A DNA stretch of 64,000 nt from Salinibacterium sp. NK8237 (GTDB lineage: Bacteria > Actinomycetota > Actinomycetes > Actinomycetales > Microbacteriaceae). The notes beneath the pieces were generated by a model. It saw only the letters and a program-made list of their open reading frames with translations, did no database searches and was not told where the DNA came from. How positions within the stretch are numbered: the stretch's first letter is position 1; each line of letters begins with the position of its first letter. This document shows positions 50,786 to 60,669 of this stretch, piece by piece. Location: contig NZ_JADYWE010000002.1 of the NCBI RefSeq assembly GCF_015864955.1, forward strand, positions 66,326 to 130,325, written 5' to 3'. The position numbers and the translations under genes were made by a program.

Positions 50786-51712
50786 ATGACTGCAACAACT
50801 CAGAAGCAGAACCCGGATGCCGCAGTGCGCTCGGACGTTGTCGTCGGTCACCCGAAGCGGCCCTTCAAGCGCTATTTCCGTGAGACCGGCTGGCGTCACC
50901 TCGTCGGGATCGCCATGTCGATCTTCGCGGCGTTCCCGCTGCTCTACGTGTTTAGTGCGTCACTGAACCCCGGCGGCACCCTCGTGACCGCCAACTCGCT
51001 CTTCTCGAACTTCAGCTTCGAAAGCTACGTCGATCTCTTCAACCGACCCCAGCAGCCGTACGCAGCGTGGTTCGGCAATACCCTGTTGATCGGCGGCATC
51101 TCGTCGCTCGGCACCGTCTTCCTTGGAGCCCTCGCGGCATATGCCTTTTCGCGCATGCGGTTCATCGGTCGACGGGTGGGGCTGCTCACACTGCTGCTCG
51201 TGCAGATGTTTCCGCAGTTGCTCGCGGTCGTCGCGATCTTCTTGTTGCTCTCCGGAATCTCCGAAATCTTCCCGGCAATCGGGCTCAACAGTCAGATCGG
51301 GCTCATCATGGTCTACCTCGGCGGCGCGCTCGGAGTGAACACCTACCTGATGTACGGGTTCTTCAACACGGTGCCGTCATCCATCGACGAGGCAGCGAAG
51401 ATCGATGGCGCCGGTCACGCGCGCATCTTCTTCACGATCATCCTGCGTCTTGTTGCTCCCATCTTGGCGGTCGTGGGTTTGCTCTCGTTTGTGGGCACCA
51501 CGAGCGAGTTCGTGATCGCGAGCATCGTGCTGATTGATCCAGACAAGCAGACTCTCGCGGTTGGCCTCTACCAGTTCGTCTCTCAGGAGTTCTCGCGCAA
51601 CTGGAGCATCTTCGCCGCCGGCGCCGTGCTCGCCGCCATCCCCGTGATGACCCTGTTCTTGTTCCTGCAGAAATACATCGTCGGCGGCCTCACGGCAGGA
51701 AGCGTGAAGTAA
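50786..51712 (+). CDS. malG: Maltodextrin ABC transporter permease MalG
   Basis: Second membrane subunit. Six helices, with the EAA loop PSSIDEAAKIDGAGHARIFFTIILRLVAPILAVVG that docks the ATPase and C-terminal FLFLQKYIVGGLTAGSVK, the classic CUT1 ending. About 40 hydrophilic residues precede helix 1. 308 aa. Follows malF by one base and overlaps the next gene by one base (TAATG), so MalF, MalG and the amylase are tightly coupled. Confidence 0.95.
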   Translation: MTATTQKQNPDAAVRSDVVVGHPKRPFKRYFRETGWRHLVGIAMSIFAAFPLLYVFSASLNPGGTLVTANSLFSNFSFESYVDLFNRPQQPYAAWFGNTLLIGGISSLGTVFLGALAAYAFSRMRFIGRRVGLLTLLLVQMFPQLLAVVAIFLLLSGISEIFPAIGLNSQIGLIMVYLGGALGVNTYLMYGFFNTVPSSIDEAAKIDGAGHARIFFTIILRLVAPILAVVGLLSFVGTTSEFVIASIVLIDPDKQTLAVGLYQFVSQEFSRNWSIFAAGAVLAAIPVMTLFLFLQKYIVGGLTAGSVK

Positions 51713-53751
51713 TGGATGCCCTGCTCCCGCACCACGATGGCTCGGCGCTACACGTCTCCACCCAGACCCCCGCGCTCGGCGATACCGTCACTCTGCGCCT
51801 TCGGGTGCCGGTGGGCTACGGCCCGCTGAAGGCAGTGCGGGTGCGCGAGAATCCCGACCATGAACCACGCTGGACGGATGCTCGCCTCACCGGAACTGCT
51901 GCCGGTTGGGACTGGTGGCAGGCCGACATCGTGGTCGAGAATCCGCGGCATGGCTACCGATGGTTGCTTGTGCACGATGCTGCGGCTCCAGCCTATACGG
52001 TCGAGATGAAACCTCGTCACGCCACCTCTGGTCGGGCTAACGCAGGACGCGGCAATGCCGGTCGCACCGAGTGGCTCAACCAGAGCGGGCTTCACCCGAT
52101 CGAAACGCTGGACTCCGAAGACTTCGCGCTTCTCGCGACTCCCGCTGCCCCCGAGTGGTTGGCGGAGACGGTGATGTACCAGGTGTTCCCCGATCGCTTT
52201 GCCCGCTCATCCGGCGCCGATTCTCACGCCACGCCCGAGTGGGCTATTGCTGCGCGCTGGGACGAACCGGTTGACCCGGTGCTGCCCGGCCGCTCGAAGC
52301 AGTTCTATGGGGGAGACCTCGATGGCATCACCGAGCACCTCGATCACCTGACCGCGCTCGGTGTGACGATGCTGTACTTGACGCCGATTTTTCCGGCCCG
52401 TTCGAATCATCGCTACGACGCGTCGAGTTTCGTGGATGTCGATGAGCTGTTGGGCGGGCGCGAAGCGCTGATCCGTTTGGTGGGCGAGGCCCACGCTCGC
52501 GGACTCAAGGTCATCGGCGACCTCACGACGAACCACTCCGGTGACGCGCACGAGTGGTTCCAGGCGGCGCTCGGAAAACCCGATGCGCCCGAGGGCGACT
52601 TCTACTACTTCACGAACGACGAGCACACCGAGTACGTCGGCTGGTTGGGCACCCCGAGCCTGCCGAAGTTCAACTGGAACTCGACCGAGCTGCGTCGCCG
52701 GTTTATCGAGGGCGACGATTCGGTGGTCGCGCACTGGCTGAAGGAGCCCTACAACTTCGACGGCTGGCGCGTGGATGTCGCGAACATGACCGGGCGGATG
52801 GGGGCCGAGGATCTCAACGAGGAGGTGCGGCAGATCATCCGTCGCACCATGGAAGACGTGAACCCTGACACGGTGCTGTTGGCGGAGTCGACGAACGACG
52901 CCGCGAGCGATCTGCAGGGCGATGCGTGGCACGGCGCGATGACCTATCCCTCGTTCACACGGCCGGTGTGGGGCTGGCTCACCGAGCCCGGTGATACCTC
53001 CCACGTCACCGCGGATGGCTCGATCGACCCCGAGGCGTGGTTCTTCGGGCAGCCCATCGGCGGCATCCCGAACTACAGCGCGCGGGACTTCTCGGAGATG
53101 ACGGTGCGATTCACGGCCAGCATTCCGTGGCGCATCCGGCTCGGCAACATGAACGCCCTCGACACTCACGACACCGCGCGATTCCGCACGCATGCGCCTG
53201 CCGAGAACGTGCCGCTCGCGCTCGCCCTCTCGGTGACGCTGCCCGGAGTGCCCGTCGTCTTCGCTGGCGACGAGTTCGGCCTCAGCGGTGACGACGGCGA
53301 AATGTCACGCACGCCCATCCCGTGGGGAACCGAAACCGACCCGCCCGTGGCGCCGACCCTCGTCGTCTATCGCCAGCTGATCGCCCTGCGGCGCGAGCTG
53401 CCCACACTCTCACACGGCGGTCTGCGCTGGCTGCACGTTGCTGATGACGCGCTCGTCTTCGTGCGCGAGGATGCCGCCGCCACGGTGTTGGTGGTCGTCG
53501 CGCGCTCGCCGCTGACCGTGACGCTGCCGACGAATGCGTTCGGTGTCGAGCTGGAGGCGACTGGCGCTACAGCTGCGGGTGCCTCCGGGTCTACTGAAAG
53601 CGAGGCGGATGTCGCAGCACCCGCGTTCCTCACCGGAAACGCGACTCTGACATCCGCCGCCGCTGGGCTCACACTCTCGGCGGCCGCCCGCACCTGCGCG
53701 ATCTGGACTCTGCCCGGCGTCGAGCAGCCCGCCACTTCGGCAGCACGATAA
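51712..53751 (+). CDS. GH13 glycosidase with N-terminal domain (neopullulanase/maltogenic amylase-like)
   Basis: Hydrolyses maltodextrins or cyclodextrin-like substrates; no signal peptide, so likely cytoplasmic. Residues about 1-135 form a beta-sandwich domain of the CBM34 kind (SALHVSTQTPALGDTVTLRLRVPVGYGPLKAVRVRE). The barrel starts at MYQVFPDRFARSSGADSHATPEWA. Catalytic segments: DGWRVDVANMTGR (nucleophile), VLLAESTND (acid/base) and NALDTHDTARF (third Asp). A Thr/Ala/Ser-rich stretch precedes the end. 679 aa. ATG 51712 overlaps the malG stop. Confidence 0.92.
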   Translation: MDALLPHHDGSALHVSTQTPALGDTVTLRLRVPVGYGPLKAVRVRENPDHEPRWTDARLTGTAAGWDWWQADIVVENPRHGYRWLLVHDAAAPAYTVEMKPRHATSGRANAGRGNAGRTEWLNQSGLHPIETLDSEDFALLATPAAPEWLAETVMYQVFPDRFARSSGADSHATPEWAIAARWDEPVDPVLPGRSKQFYGGDLDGITEHLDHLTALGVTMLYLTPIFPARSNHRYDASSFVDVDELLGGREALIRLVGEAHARGLKVIGDLTTNHSGDAHEWFQAALGKPDAPEGDFYYFTNDEHTEYVGWLGTPSLPKFNWNSTELRRRFIEGDDSVVAHWLKEPYNFDGWRVDVANMTGRMGAEDLNEEVRQIIRRTMEDVNPDTVLLAESTNDAASDLQGDAWHGAMTYPSFTRPVWGWLTEPGDTSHVTADGSIDPEAWFFGQPIGGIPNYSARDFSEMTVRFTASIPWRIRLGNMNALDTHDTARFRTHAPAENVPLALALSVTLPGVPVVFAGDEFGLSGDDGEMSRTPIPWGTETDPPVAPTLVVYRQLIALRRELPTLSHGGLRWLHVADDALVFVREDAAATVLVVVARSPLTVTLPTNAFGVELEATGATAAGASGSTESEADVAAPAFLTGNATLTSAAAGLTLSAAARTCAIWTLPGVEQPATSAAR

Positions 53752-53767
53752 GCACTCCCGGCGGAAT

Positions 53768-54730
53768 TTACGCGCCAGATGCTAGGGCGCGCGCCTCTTC
53801 GTCAGCACCAAGCCCGGATGCGCGAGGTCGGTCTCTGCCGCGTGAAAGCTCATCGTCGAGGGTTCGCGTGATGGTTTCGCGAAGGGGGCGAAGCTTTCCG
53901 CCAGATGCTCGGTAGCGTGCGTTGTTTCGTTGGGCGAAGCCTGCATCGATCGCGGGGATCCAGAGCGGAAGTGATCGGGGCCCGGCCCAGTACCGGATGT
54001 CGTGCTCGGCGAGCCACGCATCGTCGCGTTGTTCGAAACTTCCGGCAAATGCGGCAACGTCGGCAGTGAGCTCGAGGAATTCTTCGAACGGCAGCGCGTT
54101 ACCAACGGCGTTGATTACTCCTGCAGTTCTTGCGAGCCCAGCCTGCACGATCCACGCGGCAAGGTCGTCAACGTCGATCACTTGCACGGAGCGGTCGGCG
54201 AAGGTGGGGGCGAGAACGCGGCCTCCGCGGTGGAGCCGTGCCGGCCAATAGCCGAAGCGGTCGGTGGGATCACCGGGACCCACGATCAGCCCGGGCCGTG
54301 CGACGAGGAGTCCTTCGCCGCGATGGCGGGCGCTCGCTCTCTCGGCGGACACCTTCGCCTGCGCGTAGTCGTCCATGTCGACCGGGTCCACAGTCTCTGT
54401 GCTCTCGTCAGCACCCGGCACATCGTTGCGTTCGTAGACGGATACCGTCGATACAAAGGTCCAATGCTCAGCGCGCGAGCTCAGCGCCTGTAACGCTGAC
54501 TCGACCTGCCCGGGATCCCGCGAGACCTCGATGACGGCATCCCAGTCGCCCGTCAGCTCGTCGTAAGCGCCGGGTTGGGTGCGATCGGCGCGGATGAGGT
54601 GAGCACCCTCAACTGCAGAGCCAGATTCTCCGCGCGCCAGGCACGTGACGTCGGCCCCGCCCTGCATCGCGGCCTGCGCAATTGCTCGACCCAGCCATCC
54701 GGTTCCGCCAAGGATCAATACTCGTCGCAT
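53768..54730 (-). CDS. NAD-dependent epimerase/dehydratase family protein
   Basis: Short-chain atypical SDR. Rossmann GGTGWLGRAIAQAAMQGGADV at the N-terminus, serine in WTFVSTVSVYERND and the YxxxK pair in DDYAQAKVSAERASARHR. GLIVGPGDPTDRFGYW is the usual extended-SDR strand. ATG 54730 starts the fold; an open frame to 54802 adds only unlike residues. Product unknown; reductase or isomerase of a nucleotide sugar-like or terpenoid substrate is possible. Convergent with the amylase gene. Confidence 0.85.
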   Translation of the reverse strand: MRRVLILGGTGWLGRAIAQAAMQGGADVTCLARGESGSAVEGAHLIRADRTQPGAYDELTGDWDAVIEVSRDPGQVESALQALSSRAEHWTFVSTVSVYERNDVPGADESTETVDPVDMDDYAQAKVSAERASARHRGEGLLVARPGLIVGPGDPTDRFGYWPARLHRGGRVLAPTFADRSVQVIDVDDLAAWIVQAGLARTAGVINAVGNALPFEEFLELTADVAAFAGSFEQRDDAWLAEHDIRYWAGPRSLPLWIPAIDAGFAQRNNARYRASGGKLRPLRETITRTLDDELSRGRDRPRASGLGADEEARALASGA

Positions 54731-54912
54731 GGGCCTATGCAACAGCACTGGCGCGAGTATTTCTACAGTGTTCGCCGCCGGCAGATGCACGAACTCGGCC
54801 AACCGTTGGTTACAGGGTTCAGAGCCGCACCGGTGTTAGATTCTGCGTGGCACTGTGTGCCGTCCCGTCGTGCACCCGCGCGCCGATGAGACCGTTGCAG
54901 AGAGGGGGTCGA

Positions 54913-56472
54913 ATGCGCATCGTCGCGACTGCAGCTCGTTCTCGCCTGCGCGCTCTGCGCCCGCTGGCGATTGAGCTTCTGTGGCTGCTCGGCGCGCTCG
55001 GCCTCGCGCTGCTTGTCGTCACCTATCTGGCCGGAACATCAGGTCGCGGCGAGTTGATGTTCCTCGACGGCGACTCGATGATCGTCCCACTGTTCTCGCG
55101 GTCAATCCTCGAAGGCACCGCGAGCAACTGGGCGATGTCGGCCGTGCTGTTCGTGCCGGAGATCGCTGCGTTCCTCGTGCTTTCAGTACTCGGCGGGGGC
55201 ATCCAGGAAGCACAATTTCTTTCGGCCGTCGCTAATTTCGCTGGGCTCTATCTCGTGTTTCGAGTTGCCGCCGTCACCGTAGCGAAGGGCAACCGGGCGG
55301 CGCTCGCAGCGACCGCAGGTTTCGCAGCCGTCTGCATTCTCGCTGTCACCGAAGGTAGCGGTAATGGAGACAGCCCAGAACTCGCCTCTCTCCTGGCGAT
55401 GACCACCTACTACGCCGCAACGGTTCTCGGTGCGCTGCTCGCCGTGGGAATCATGCGCCGCATCGTTGCTAGCCCGACGCCTCGACGCATCCTCGTGATC
55501 GCCCTCTTCGTGATCGCGGCACTATCGGTATTCACCAACCCGCTCTACCTTGCCTGGGCCACCGCGCCCCTTGTCATCATCGTGATCGTTGTCTGCGCTG
55601 GCTCGGCGTGGGGGCGTTCAGCGCTGTGGGCAATTGTCGCGCTCGTGGGCGGCTCCGCGCTCGGGTATCTGTTGCGGATTCCGCTTGCGCCGTGGATCGT
55701 TGCGAACCCAGACAACTACGTTCAGCCAAACCGCTCCCGGGCATCCCTCGGTTACTACTGGGACCTGCTCCTCGAAAGGCTGTCGAGCCCCGGCGGCATT
55801 CTCGCGGTCGCTATCGTAGTCGCGCTCACGCTGCTCGGCGTGTGGCTCACGCTGCGCTCTCTGCGGCACGGAGCAATCGGCTCCGCAGTGGTCGCGGCCT
55901 ATTCGTGGTTTGCGCCAGTGGCGACCACGGTTGGCTTCATCCTGCTGGGCACCGAAGCCTCGCGTTACCTGCAGTTGTGGGCGTTCGCCCCGGTACTCGC
56001 CCTTGTCGTCCTGATTGCGGATGCGCGGCGCGCGACACCCGCCGAGACTCCGTGGCGGCGGCTCGTCGCGTTCGCTGCCATCCCCGCGTTGCTCGGTGGT
56101 GTCACGTTTATCGCGGTGCTACCGGCGGCTGCCCAACGAGCAACCGAGCACGACACCTCGCTCGACTGTGCGGTGGACTGGGTGAACGCATCAGGCGCGG
56201 TAGGTGCTGGTCAGTTCTGGAGTGTTCGCGCCGTCAAGACTCATGTGGATGACCCGGCTCAGCTCATCCAAACCGATTTTGCTCTGGCCGACTACGCGTG
56301 GCTCATCGATCGGGCGGATTTTGCCGAGCGAGAGATCTCATTTCTGATCGTTGACGAGCAGAGCGCACCATTCACGTTTCCCGCCGCAGCCGAAAACCTG
56401 CGCTCGACCACGATCGACTGCGGCCGTTTTCAGATTCTCGATTACAGCCCGGCGAGCATTACGCGACCGTAA
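54913..56472 (+). CDS. Polytopic membrane protein of unknown function
   Basis: About ten membrane segments spread over 519 residues (first: AIELLWLLGALGLALLVVTYL; later ILVIALFVIAALSVF and LVIIVIVVCAGSAW), with a soluble C-terminal stretch of about 110 residues containing a Cys pair (SLDCAVDWV and TTIDCGRFQIL). The layout is reminiscent of GT-C glycosyltransferase-like or O-antigen-type membrane proteins, though no diagnostic motif was found. ATG 54913 after an AGAGGGGG ribosome site; the frame is open to 54682. Its end overlaps the convergent quinone reductase gene by 14 bp. Confidence 0.75.
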   Translation: MRIVATAARSRLRALRPLAIELLWLLGALGLALLVVTYLAGTSGRGELMFLDGDSMIVPLFSRSILEGTASNWAMSAVLFVPEIAAFLVLSVLGGGIQEAQFLSAVANFAGLYLVFRVAAVTVAKGNRAALAATAGFAAVCILAVTEGSGNGDSPELASLLAMTTYYAATVLGALLAVGIMRRIVASPTPRRILVIALFVIAALSVFTNPLYLAWATAPLVIIVIVVCAGSAWGRSALWAIVALVGGSALGYLLRIPLAPWIVANPDNYVQPNRSRASLGYYWDLLLERLSSPGGILAVAIVVALTLLGVWLTLRSLRHGAIGSAVVAAYSWFAPVATTVGFILLGTEASRYLQLWAFAPVLALVVLIADARRATPAETPWRRLVAFAAIPALLGGVTFIAVLPAAAQRATEHDTSLDCAVDWVNASGAVGAGQFWSVRAVKTHVDDPAQLIQTDFALADYAWLIDRADFAEREISFLIVDEQSAPFTFPAAAENLRSTTIDCGRFQILDYSPASITRP

Positions 56473-57490
56473 CGTCGATCAGCACCTTGCCGACGGCTCC
56501 ACTCTCGACGAGAGCGTGAGCATCCGCCGTGTGAGCAAGATCGAAGCGGTGCAGCGGTAGCCCGGTTTCTTCGCCGATGCCGAGCGCACCGTCGTCGATG
56601 GCGCTGTTGATGGCGTCAGCTGCAGCGCGAATCGCATCAATGCCCACGGTGTAGAGCAACACGAATTGGTAGCGCACGTTGAGGGCGAAATGACGGCGCA
56701 CGTCGAGTGTCACTTCGTCACCGCCGTTGTTGGCGTAGACCGAAATCGAACCACGATTGCGGATGACCGCGAGATCAAGCTCTGCATTCTGAGCGGGCGC
56801 GACTTCAACAATTTGGTCGACCCCCTCCGGAGCAATCGCGCGAATCTGGTCGACAATATCGGAGTCGGTGTAGGTGAGCACGTGGTGAGCACCCGCGGCG
56901 GTGGCGAGGGCTGCCTTCGACGGTCCGCTCACGGTCGTGATGACGGTGGCTCCGGCCCAGCGGGCAAGCTGAATCGCGGCATGACCGACAGCGCCGGCTC
57001 CACCGGCAACGAGCACGATCTTGCCGGTGAGAGCATCCGGGTGCAGTGTGTCTGGGCCATCTTCGGCAACGGTCAGTGCGCGGTAGGCGGTGACCGCGGG
57101 AACGCCAAGGCTGGCGCCCTGATCGAAGCTCGCGCTCGCGGGCAGCGCGAAAACACGTTCGGCGGGCAGCACGGCCAGCTCTTGGCTGGAGCCGCTGTTC
57201 GAGCGTTGGAACGCGGCGATGGCAAGCCACACCCGGTCGCCGACGCTGACATGCTGCACGTCAGCGCCGACCGCTTCAACGATGCCGGCACCATCTTGGC
57301 CGGGAACAACCTCGTCAAACGGCAAGGCCTGACCGGATGCCGCCCCGCGGCGCGACTTCCAATCGGTCGGGTTCACGCCGCTGACGACGATCCGCACGCG
57401 CACTTCGTCGGGCCCGGGTTCGAGCACTGGCCGCTCGACGAGCTGAAGTACGGAGGGGTCGCCGGTCTCGGTGTACATGATCGCTTTCAT
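56459..57490 (-). CDS. NADPH:quinone reductase-like MDR protein
   Basis: Zeta-crystallin-type oxidoreductase. MKAIMYTETGDPSVLQLVERP opening, VSGVNPTDWKSRRGA, GQDGAGIVEAVG, SLGVPAVTAYRAL and the nucleotide fold VLVAGGAGAVGHAAIQLARWAGATV. No zinc cysteines. 343 aa. ATG 57490 is the family start; an upstream in-frame ATG at 57592 adds a basic tail with no homology. It is 61 bp after kbl on the same strand, but no functional tie is evident. Confidence 0.9.
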   Translation of the reverse strand: MKAIMYTETGDPSVLQLVERPVLEPGPDEVRVRIVVSGVNPTDWKSRRGAASGQALPFDEVVPGQDGAGIVEAVGADVQHVSVGDRVWLAIAAFQRSNSGSSQELAVLPAERVFALPASASFDQGASLGVPAVTAYRALTVAEDGPDTLHPDALTGKIVLVAGGAGAVGHAAIQLARWAGATVITTVSGPSKAALATAAGAHHVLTYTDSDIVDQIRAIAPEGVDQIVEVAPAQNAELDLAVIRNRGSISVYANNGGDEVTLDVRRHFALNVRYQFVLLYTVGIDAIRAAADAINSAIDDGALGIGEETGLPLHRFDLAHTADAHALVESGAVGKVLIDVTVA

Positions 57491-57551
57491 GCTCGGAACA
57501 ACGCGATCACTGCTGACGATATTTCCTTCACCACGCTCACGCCTTTTTTCA

Positions 57552-58733
57552 CTAAGCCGCGATCGACTCGCGCGCGGCGACAAACGCGGCAACGCAGCGC
57601 GAGATGTCCTCGGCGGAGTGCGCGGCAGACACCTGTACGCGAATACGGGCCTTACCGAGCGGCACGACGGGGAACGAGAACGCGATCACGTAGACGCCGA
57701 GCGTGAGCAGAGCATCCGCCATCGCTACCGCTTCGTGCTCGTCGGCAAACATGACCGGAATGATCGGATGCTCGCCCGGCAGCAGAGTGAACCCGGCCTC
57801 GGCCATTCCGGCGCGAAACTGCTCGGCGTTCGCCTTGAGCTTGGCGCGGCTCTCGGCCCCTTCGGCCACGAGGTTGAGCGCTTCGATTGAGCCGGCAACC
57901 ACCGAGGGCGCGACAGCGTTCGAGAAGAGATACGGGCGAGCGCGCTGGCGCAGCAGTTCCACGATTTCGGCGTGAGCGCTGATGTAGCCACCGGATGCTC
58001 CGCCCAGCGCCTTGCCGAGCGTGCCCGAGATGATGTTGACGCGGTCGGAGACGCCGCAGTGCTCGGGCGTTCCCGCTCCGGTCTCCCCGACGAAGCCGAC
58101 AGCGTGCGAATCATCCACCATGACCATGGCGTCGTACTGCTCGGCGAGGTCGCAGATCGCTTCGAGCGGGGCAAGGTAGCCGTCCATCGAGAAGACACCG
58201 TCGGTGACGATGAGGCGGCGGCGGGCATCCTTCGCGGCAATCAATTGCGCTTCGAGGTCGGCCATGTCGCGGTTCTTGTAACGGTAGCGGGCGGCCTTCG
58301 AGAGACGGATGCCGTCAATGATCGACGCGTGGTTGAGCTCATCAGAAATCACGGCATCCTCGGCACCGAGCAGCACCTCAAAGATGCCGCCGTTCGCGTC
58401 GAAGCACGAGGGGAACAGGATGGTCGCCTCCATGCTCAACAGCGCCGAGAGTCGGTTCTCGAGCTCAACGTGCTGGGTCTGGGTGCCGCAGATGAAGCGC
58501 ACACTCGCCATCCCGAAGCCCCAGTCGTCGAGGGCGTTCTTGGCGGCCGCAACGAGACGCGGGTGGTTGGCGAGACCGAGATAGTTGTTGGCGCAGAAGT
58601 TGAGCACCGGCTTGCCGCCCGACTCAACATGGGCGGCTTGCGCAGTGTCGAGCTGGCGTTCCGTCTTGTAGAGACCAGCAGAGCGGATGTCGCTCAGGGT
58701 CGTGGTGAGTTGTTCGCGAACTGTTCCGTACAT
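57552..58733 (-). CDS. kbl: Glycine C-acetyltransferase (2-amino-3-ketobutyrate CoA ligase)
   Basis: PLP enzyme that splits 2-amino-3-ketobutyrate with CoA into glycine and acetyl-CoA, second step of threonine breakdown. Has [56 protein letters not shown] and the PLP lysine in [17 protein letters not shown]. 393 aa. ATG 58733 has AGGAGAACACC upstream. Lies 69 bp after tdh; the pair forms the threonine dehydrogenase pathway. Confidence 0.95.
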   Translation of the reverse strand: MYGTVREQLTTTLSDIRSAGLYKTERQLDTAQAAHVESGGKPVLNFCANNYLGLANHPRLVAAAKNALDDWGFGMASVRFICGTQTQHVELENRLSALLSMEATILFPSCFDANGGIFEVLLGAEDAVISDELNHASIIDGIRLSKAARYRYKNRDMADLEAQLIAAKDARRRLIVTDGVFSMDGYLAPLEAICDLAEQYDAMVMVDDSHAVGFVGETGAGTPEHCGVSDRVNIISGTLGKALGGASGGYISAHAEIVELLRQRARPYLFSNAVAPSVVAGSIEALNLVAEGAESRAKLKANAEQFRAGMAEAGFTLLPGEHPIIPVMFADEHEAVAMADALLTLGVYVIAFSFPVVPLGKARIRVQVSAAHSAEDISRCVAAFVAARESIAA

Positions 58734-58802
58734 GGTGTTCTCCTAAAAATTGTGAGTTGGCGGGGTCGCTGGGGTCGAGATCGCTGGCGAAAGAGACAGG
58801 CG

Positions 58803-59828
58803 CTACGACCAGTCGATGATGACCTTGCCGCTGTTGCCGCGCCGGGCGGTGGCGAATGCTTCTTCCCACTGTTCGGCGGGGAAGCGGTCGGTGACGACGG
58901 CGGAGACATCCAAACCGGTGTGCACCATGGCGTTCATGGCGTACCAGGTCTCGAACATTTCACGACCGTAGATGCCCTTGATGGTGATCATGTGGGTCAC
59001 TACGGTGGCCCAGTCGATGCCGATCGGTTCGGCGGGGAGGCCGAGCATGGCGATGCGGCCGCCCTGGTTCATGTTGCTGATCATTTCGGGCAGTGCGGTG
59101 GGGTGTCCGCTCATTTCGAGCCCGATATCGAAGCCCTCTTTCATGCCGAGCAGCTCTTGGGCTTCAGCGATGCGCGTTGTCGATACGTTGATCGCGAGGC
59201 TGACGCCCATCTCGCGCGCGAGTTGCAATCGTTGTTCGTTCACGTCGGTCATCACAATGTTGCGGGCGCCGATGTGGCGCGCCACCTTGGCGGCCATGAG
59301 TCCGATGGGGCCAGCGCCGGTGATGAGTACGTCTTCGCCAACCATCGGGAACGACAGGGCGGTGTGCACGGCGTTGCCCAGGGGGTCAAAGATGGCAGCA
59401 AGCTCGGGGTCGATATCGGTGGGATGCGCCCAGACGTTCTGTTCGGGAATAACGACGAATTCGGCAAAAGCACCGTCGCGGTTTACACCAATGCTTGAAG
59501 TGAATTTGCAGAGGTGTCGACGGCCTGCTCGACAGTTGCGACAGTGGCCGCAAACGACGTGGCCTTCGCCCGAGACGAGCGCGCCGATCTCGACCGAAGT
59601 GACTCCCTCGCCGAGCTCTACAACGTGGCCAGAAAATTCGTGGCCGGGAATAAGGGGAGCATTGATGGCGCCCGCGGCCCAGGCATCCCACGACTCAATA
59701 TGCAGGTCAGTGCCGCAAATGCCGGTGCGAGCGACCCTGATTTTTACCTCCCCGCGACCAGGGGTTGGCTCGGGGCGTTCGGCCAATATGAGGCCGGGTC
59801 CGGCCTTGTCCTTATAGAGGGCTTTCAT
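58803..59828 (-). CDS. tdh: L-threonine 3-dehydrogenase
   Basis: Zinc MDR enzyme oxidising threonine to 2-amino-3-ketobutyrate. Catalytic-zinc region [15 protein letters not shown] and [12 protein letters not shown]; structural zinc cysteines [15 protein letters not shown]; nucleotide fold [67 protein letters not shown] is Tdh-specific. 341 aa. ATG 59828 with GAGAGGAATCGACG upstream. First gene of the leftward tdh-kbl unit; the 259-bp gap to the rightward gene at 60088 holds the divergent promoters. Confidence 0.95.
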   Translation of the reverse strand: MKALYKDKAGPGLILAERPEPTPGRGEVKIRVARTGICGTDLHIESWDAWAAGAINAPLIPGHEFSGHVVELGEGVTSVEIGALVSGEGHVVCGHCRNCRAGRRHLCKFTSSIGVNRDGAFAEFVVIPEQNVWAHPTDIDPELAAIFDPLGNAVHTALSFPMVGEDVLITGAGPIGLMAAKVARHIGARNIVMTDVNEQRLQLAREMGVSLAINVSTTRIAEAQELLGMKEGFDIGLEMSGHPTALPEMISNMNQGGRIAMLGLPAEPIGIDWATVVTHMITIKGIYGREMFETWYAMNAMVHTGLDVSAVVTDRFPAEQWEEAFATARRGNSGKVIIDWS

Positions 59829-60087
59829 CGTCGATTCCTCTCAGGCGGCGCAACATGACGGATGGCGTGCGCTTGTGGCGCCCATCATCGACGTGTCCGC
59901 TGCTGTGTATCAGAGCACCGCAATGTGGGTACAACGGGGACTCTTCTGCTTGCGTCATTCAAATCATAAGTTGAACCACCCATTTGTGACCGAAATCTCT
60001 GAGGGTACCCGTCGAGCACTGCGGGGAGAGTGGCAGAGCAGCGCGCGGTCTAATCCCGAAATCTGCGCTCTATATACTGAACCCGTG

Positions 60088-60669
60088 ATGGGTACCGCAC
60101 GACTAACGATGATCGGCGTGCTCGCGATCGCCATTGTCGCCAACGTCGTTCAATTTGCGGGGATCGACGAGGTCGCACCCGAAAACTACGAGGCGATTAA
60201 TCGAAAGCCGAGCTCGGACATTGTCGATATCTCGTCCCGGAGCGCTCCCGTCAACCGCGCTTACGGTCTGTCGTGGGCAATCGCCGCTGCACAGCCCGGC
60301 GCCACCGTTCTTGTCTCTGCCGATGACGAGAGCGCGCTAGTGAGCTTGAGAGCCTTCATCTTGGGGTTTGGCGAAGCCCGCTCCGTAACACTTGCCTCTG
60401 ATTCTGTGCACGACGTGACGTCGCTCGAGGAGCTTCGGGCCAACCCCCACAACGTCTCGGTGGAACGAATCGTGAGTGACGGCCACGGCCACCGTCTCGA
60501 AGATTCGTTCTACATTCGCGGCGACTGCTCCGACGATTTCGCACCCGTGCTCGCCGTCGGCCATGTGCCCCTCGACGCTGAGACTGCTGCAGATACGCAA
60601 AGCGACTCCGGTTTGGCGCTCGTCGTTGTCGACAACTGCCTGCTACCGAACGGCGGGCTCAGCGAATGA
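60088..60669 (+). CDS. Single-helix membrane-anchored protein of unknown function
   Basis: Residues 1-25 hold one hydrophobic segment (LTMIGVLAIAIVANVVQFAGI) that can act as a signal anchor; the following about 165 residues look extracytoplasmic with two late cysteines (IRGDCSDDF and VVDNCLLPNG) likely to form a disulfide. ATG 60088 or GTG 60085 fit; the frame is open to 59875. The stop overlaps the next membrane protein gene (ATGA), so the two are coupled. Family not recognised. Confidence 0.65.
   Translation: MGTARLTMIGVLAIAIVANVVQFAGIDEVAPENYEAINRKPSSDIVDISSRSAPVNRAYGLSWAIAAAQPGATVLVSADDESALVSLRAFILGFGEARSVTLASDSVHDVTSLEELRANPHNVSVERIVSDGHGHRLEDSFYIRGDCSDDFAPVLAVGHVPLDAETAADTQSDSGLALVVVDNCLLPNGGLSE

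Noticed and set aside
52207..53193. 328-codon leftward frame opposite the GH13 amylase
   Set aside because: Shadow frame; the catalytic motifs of the sense strand are intact.
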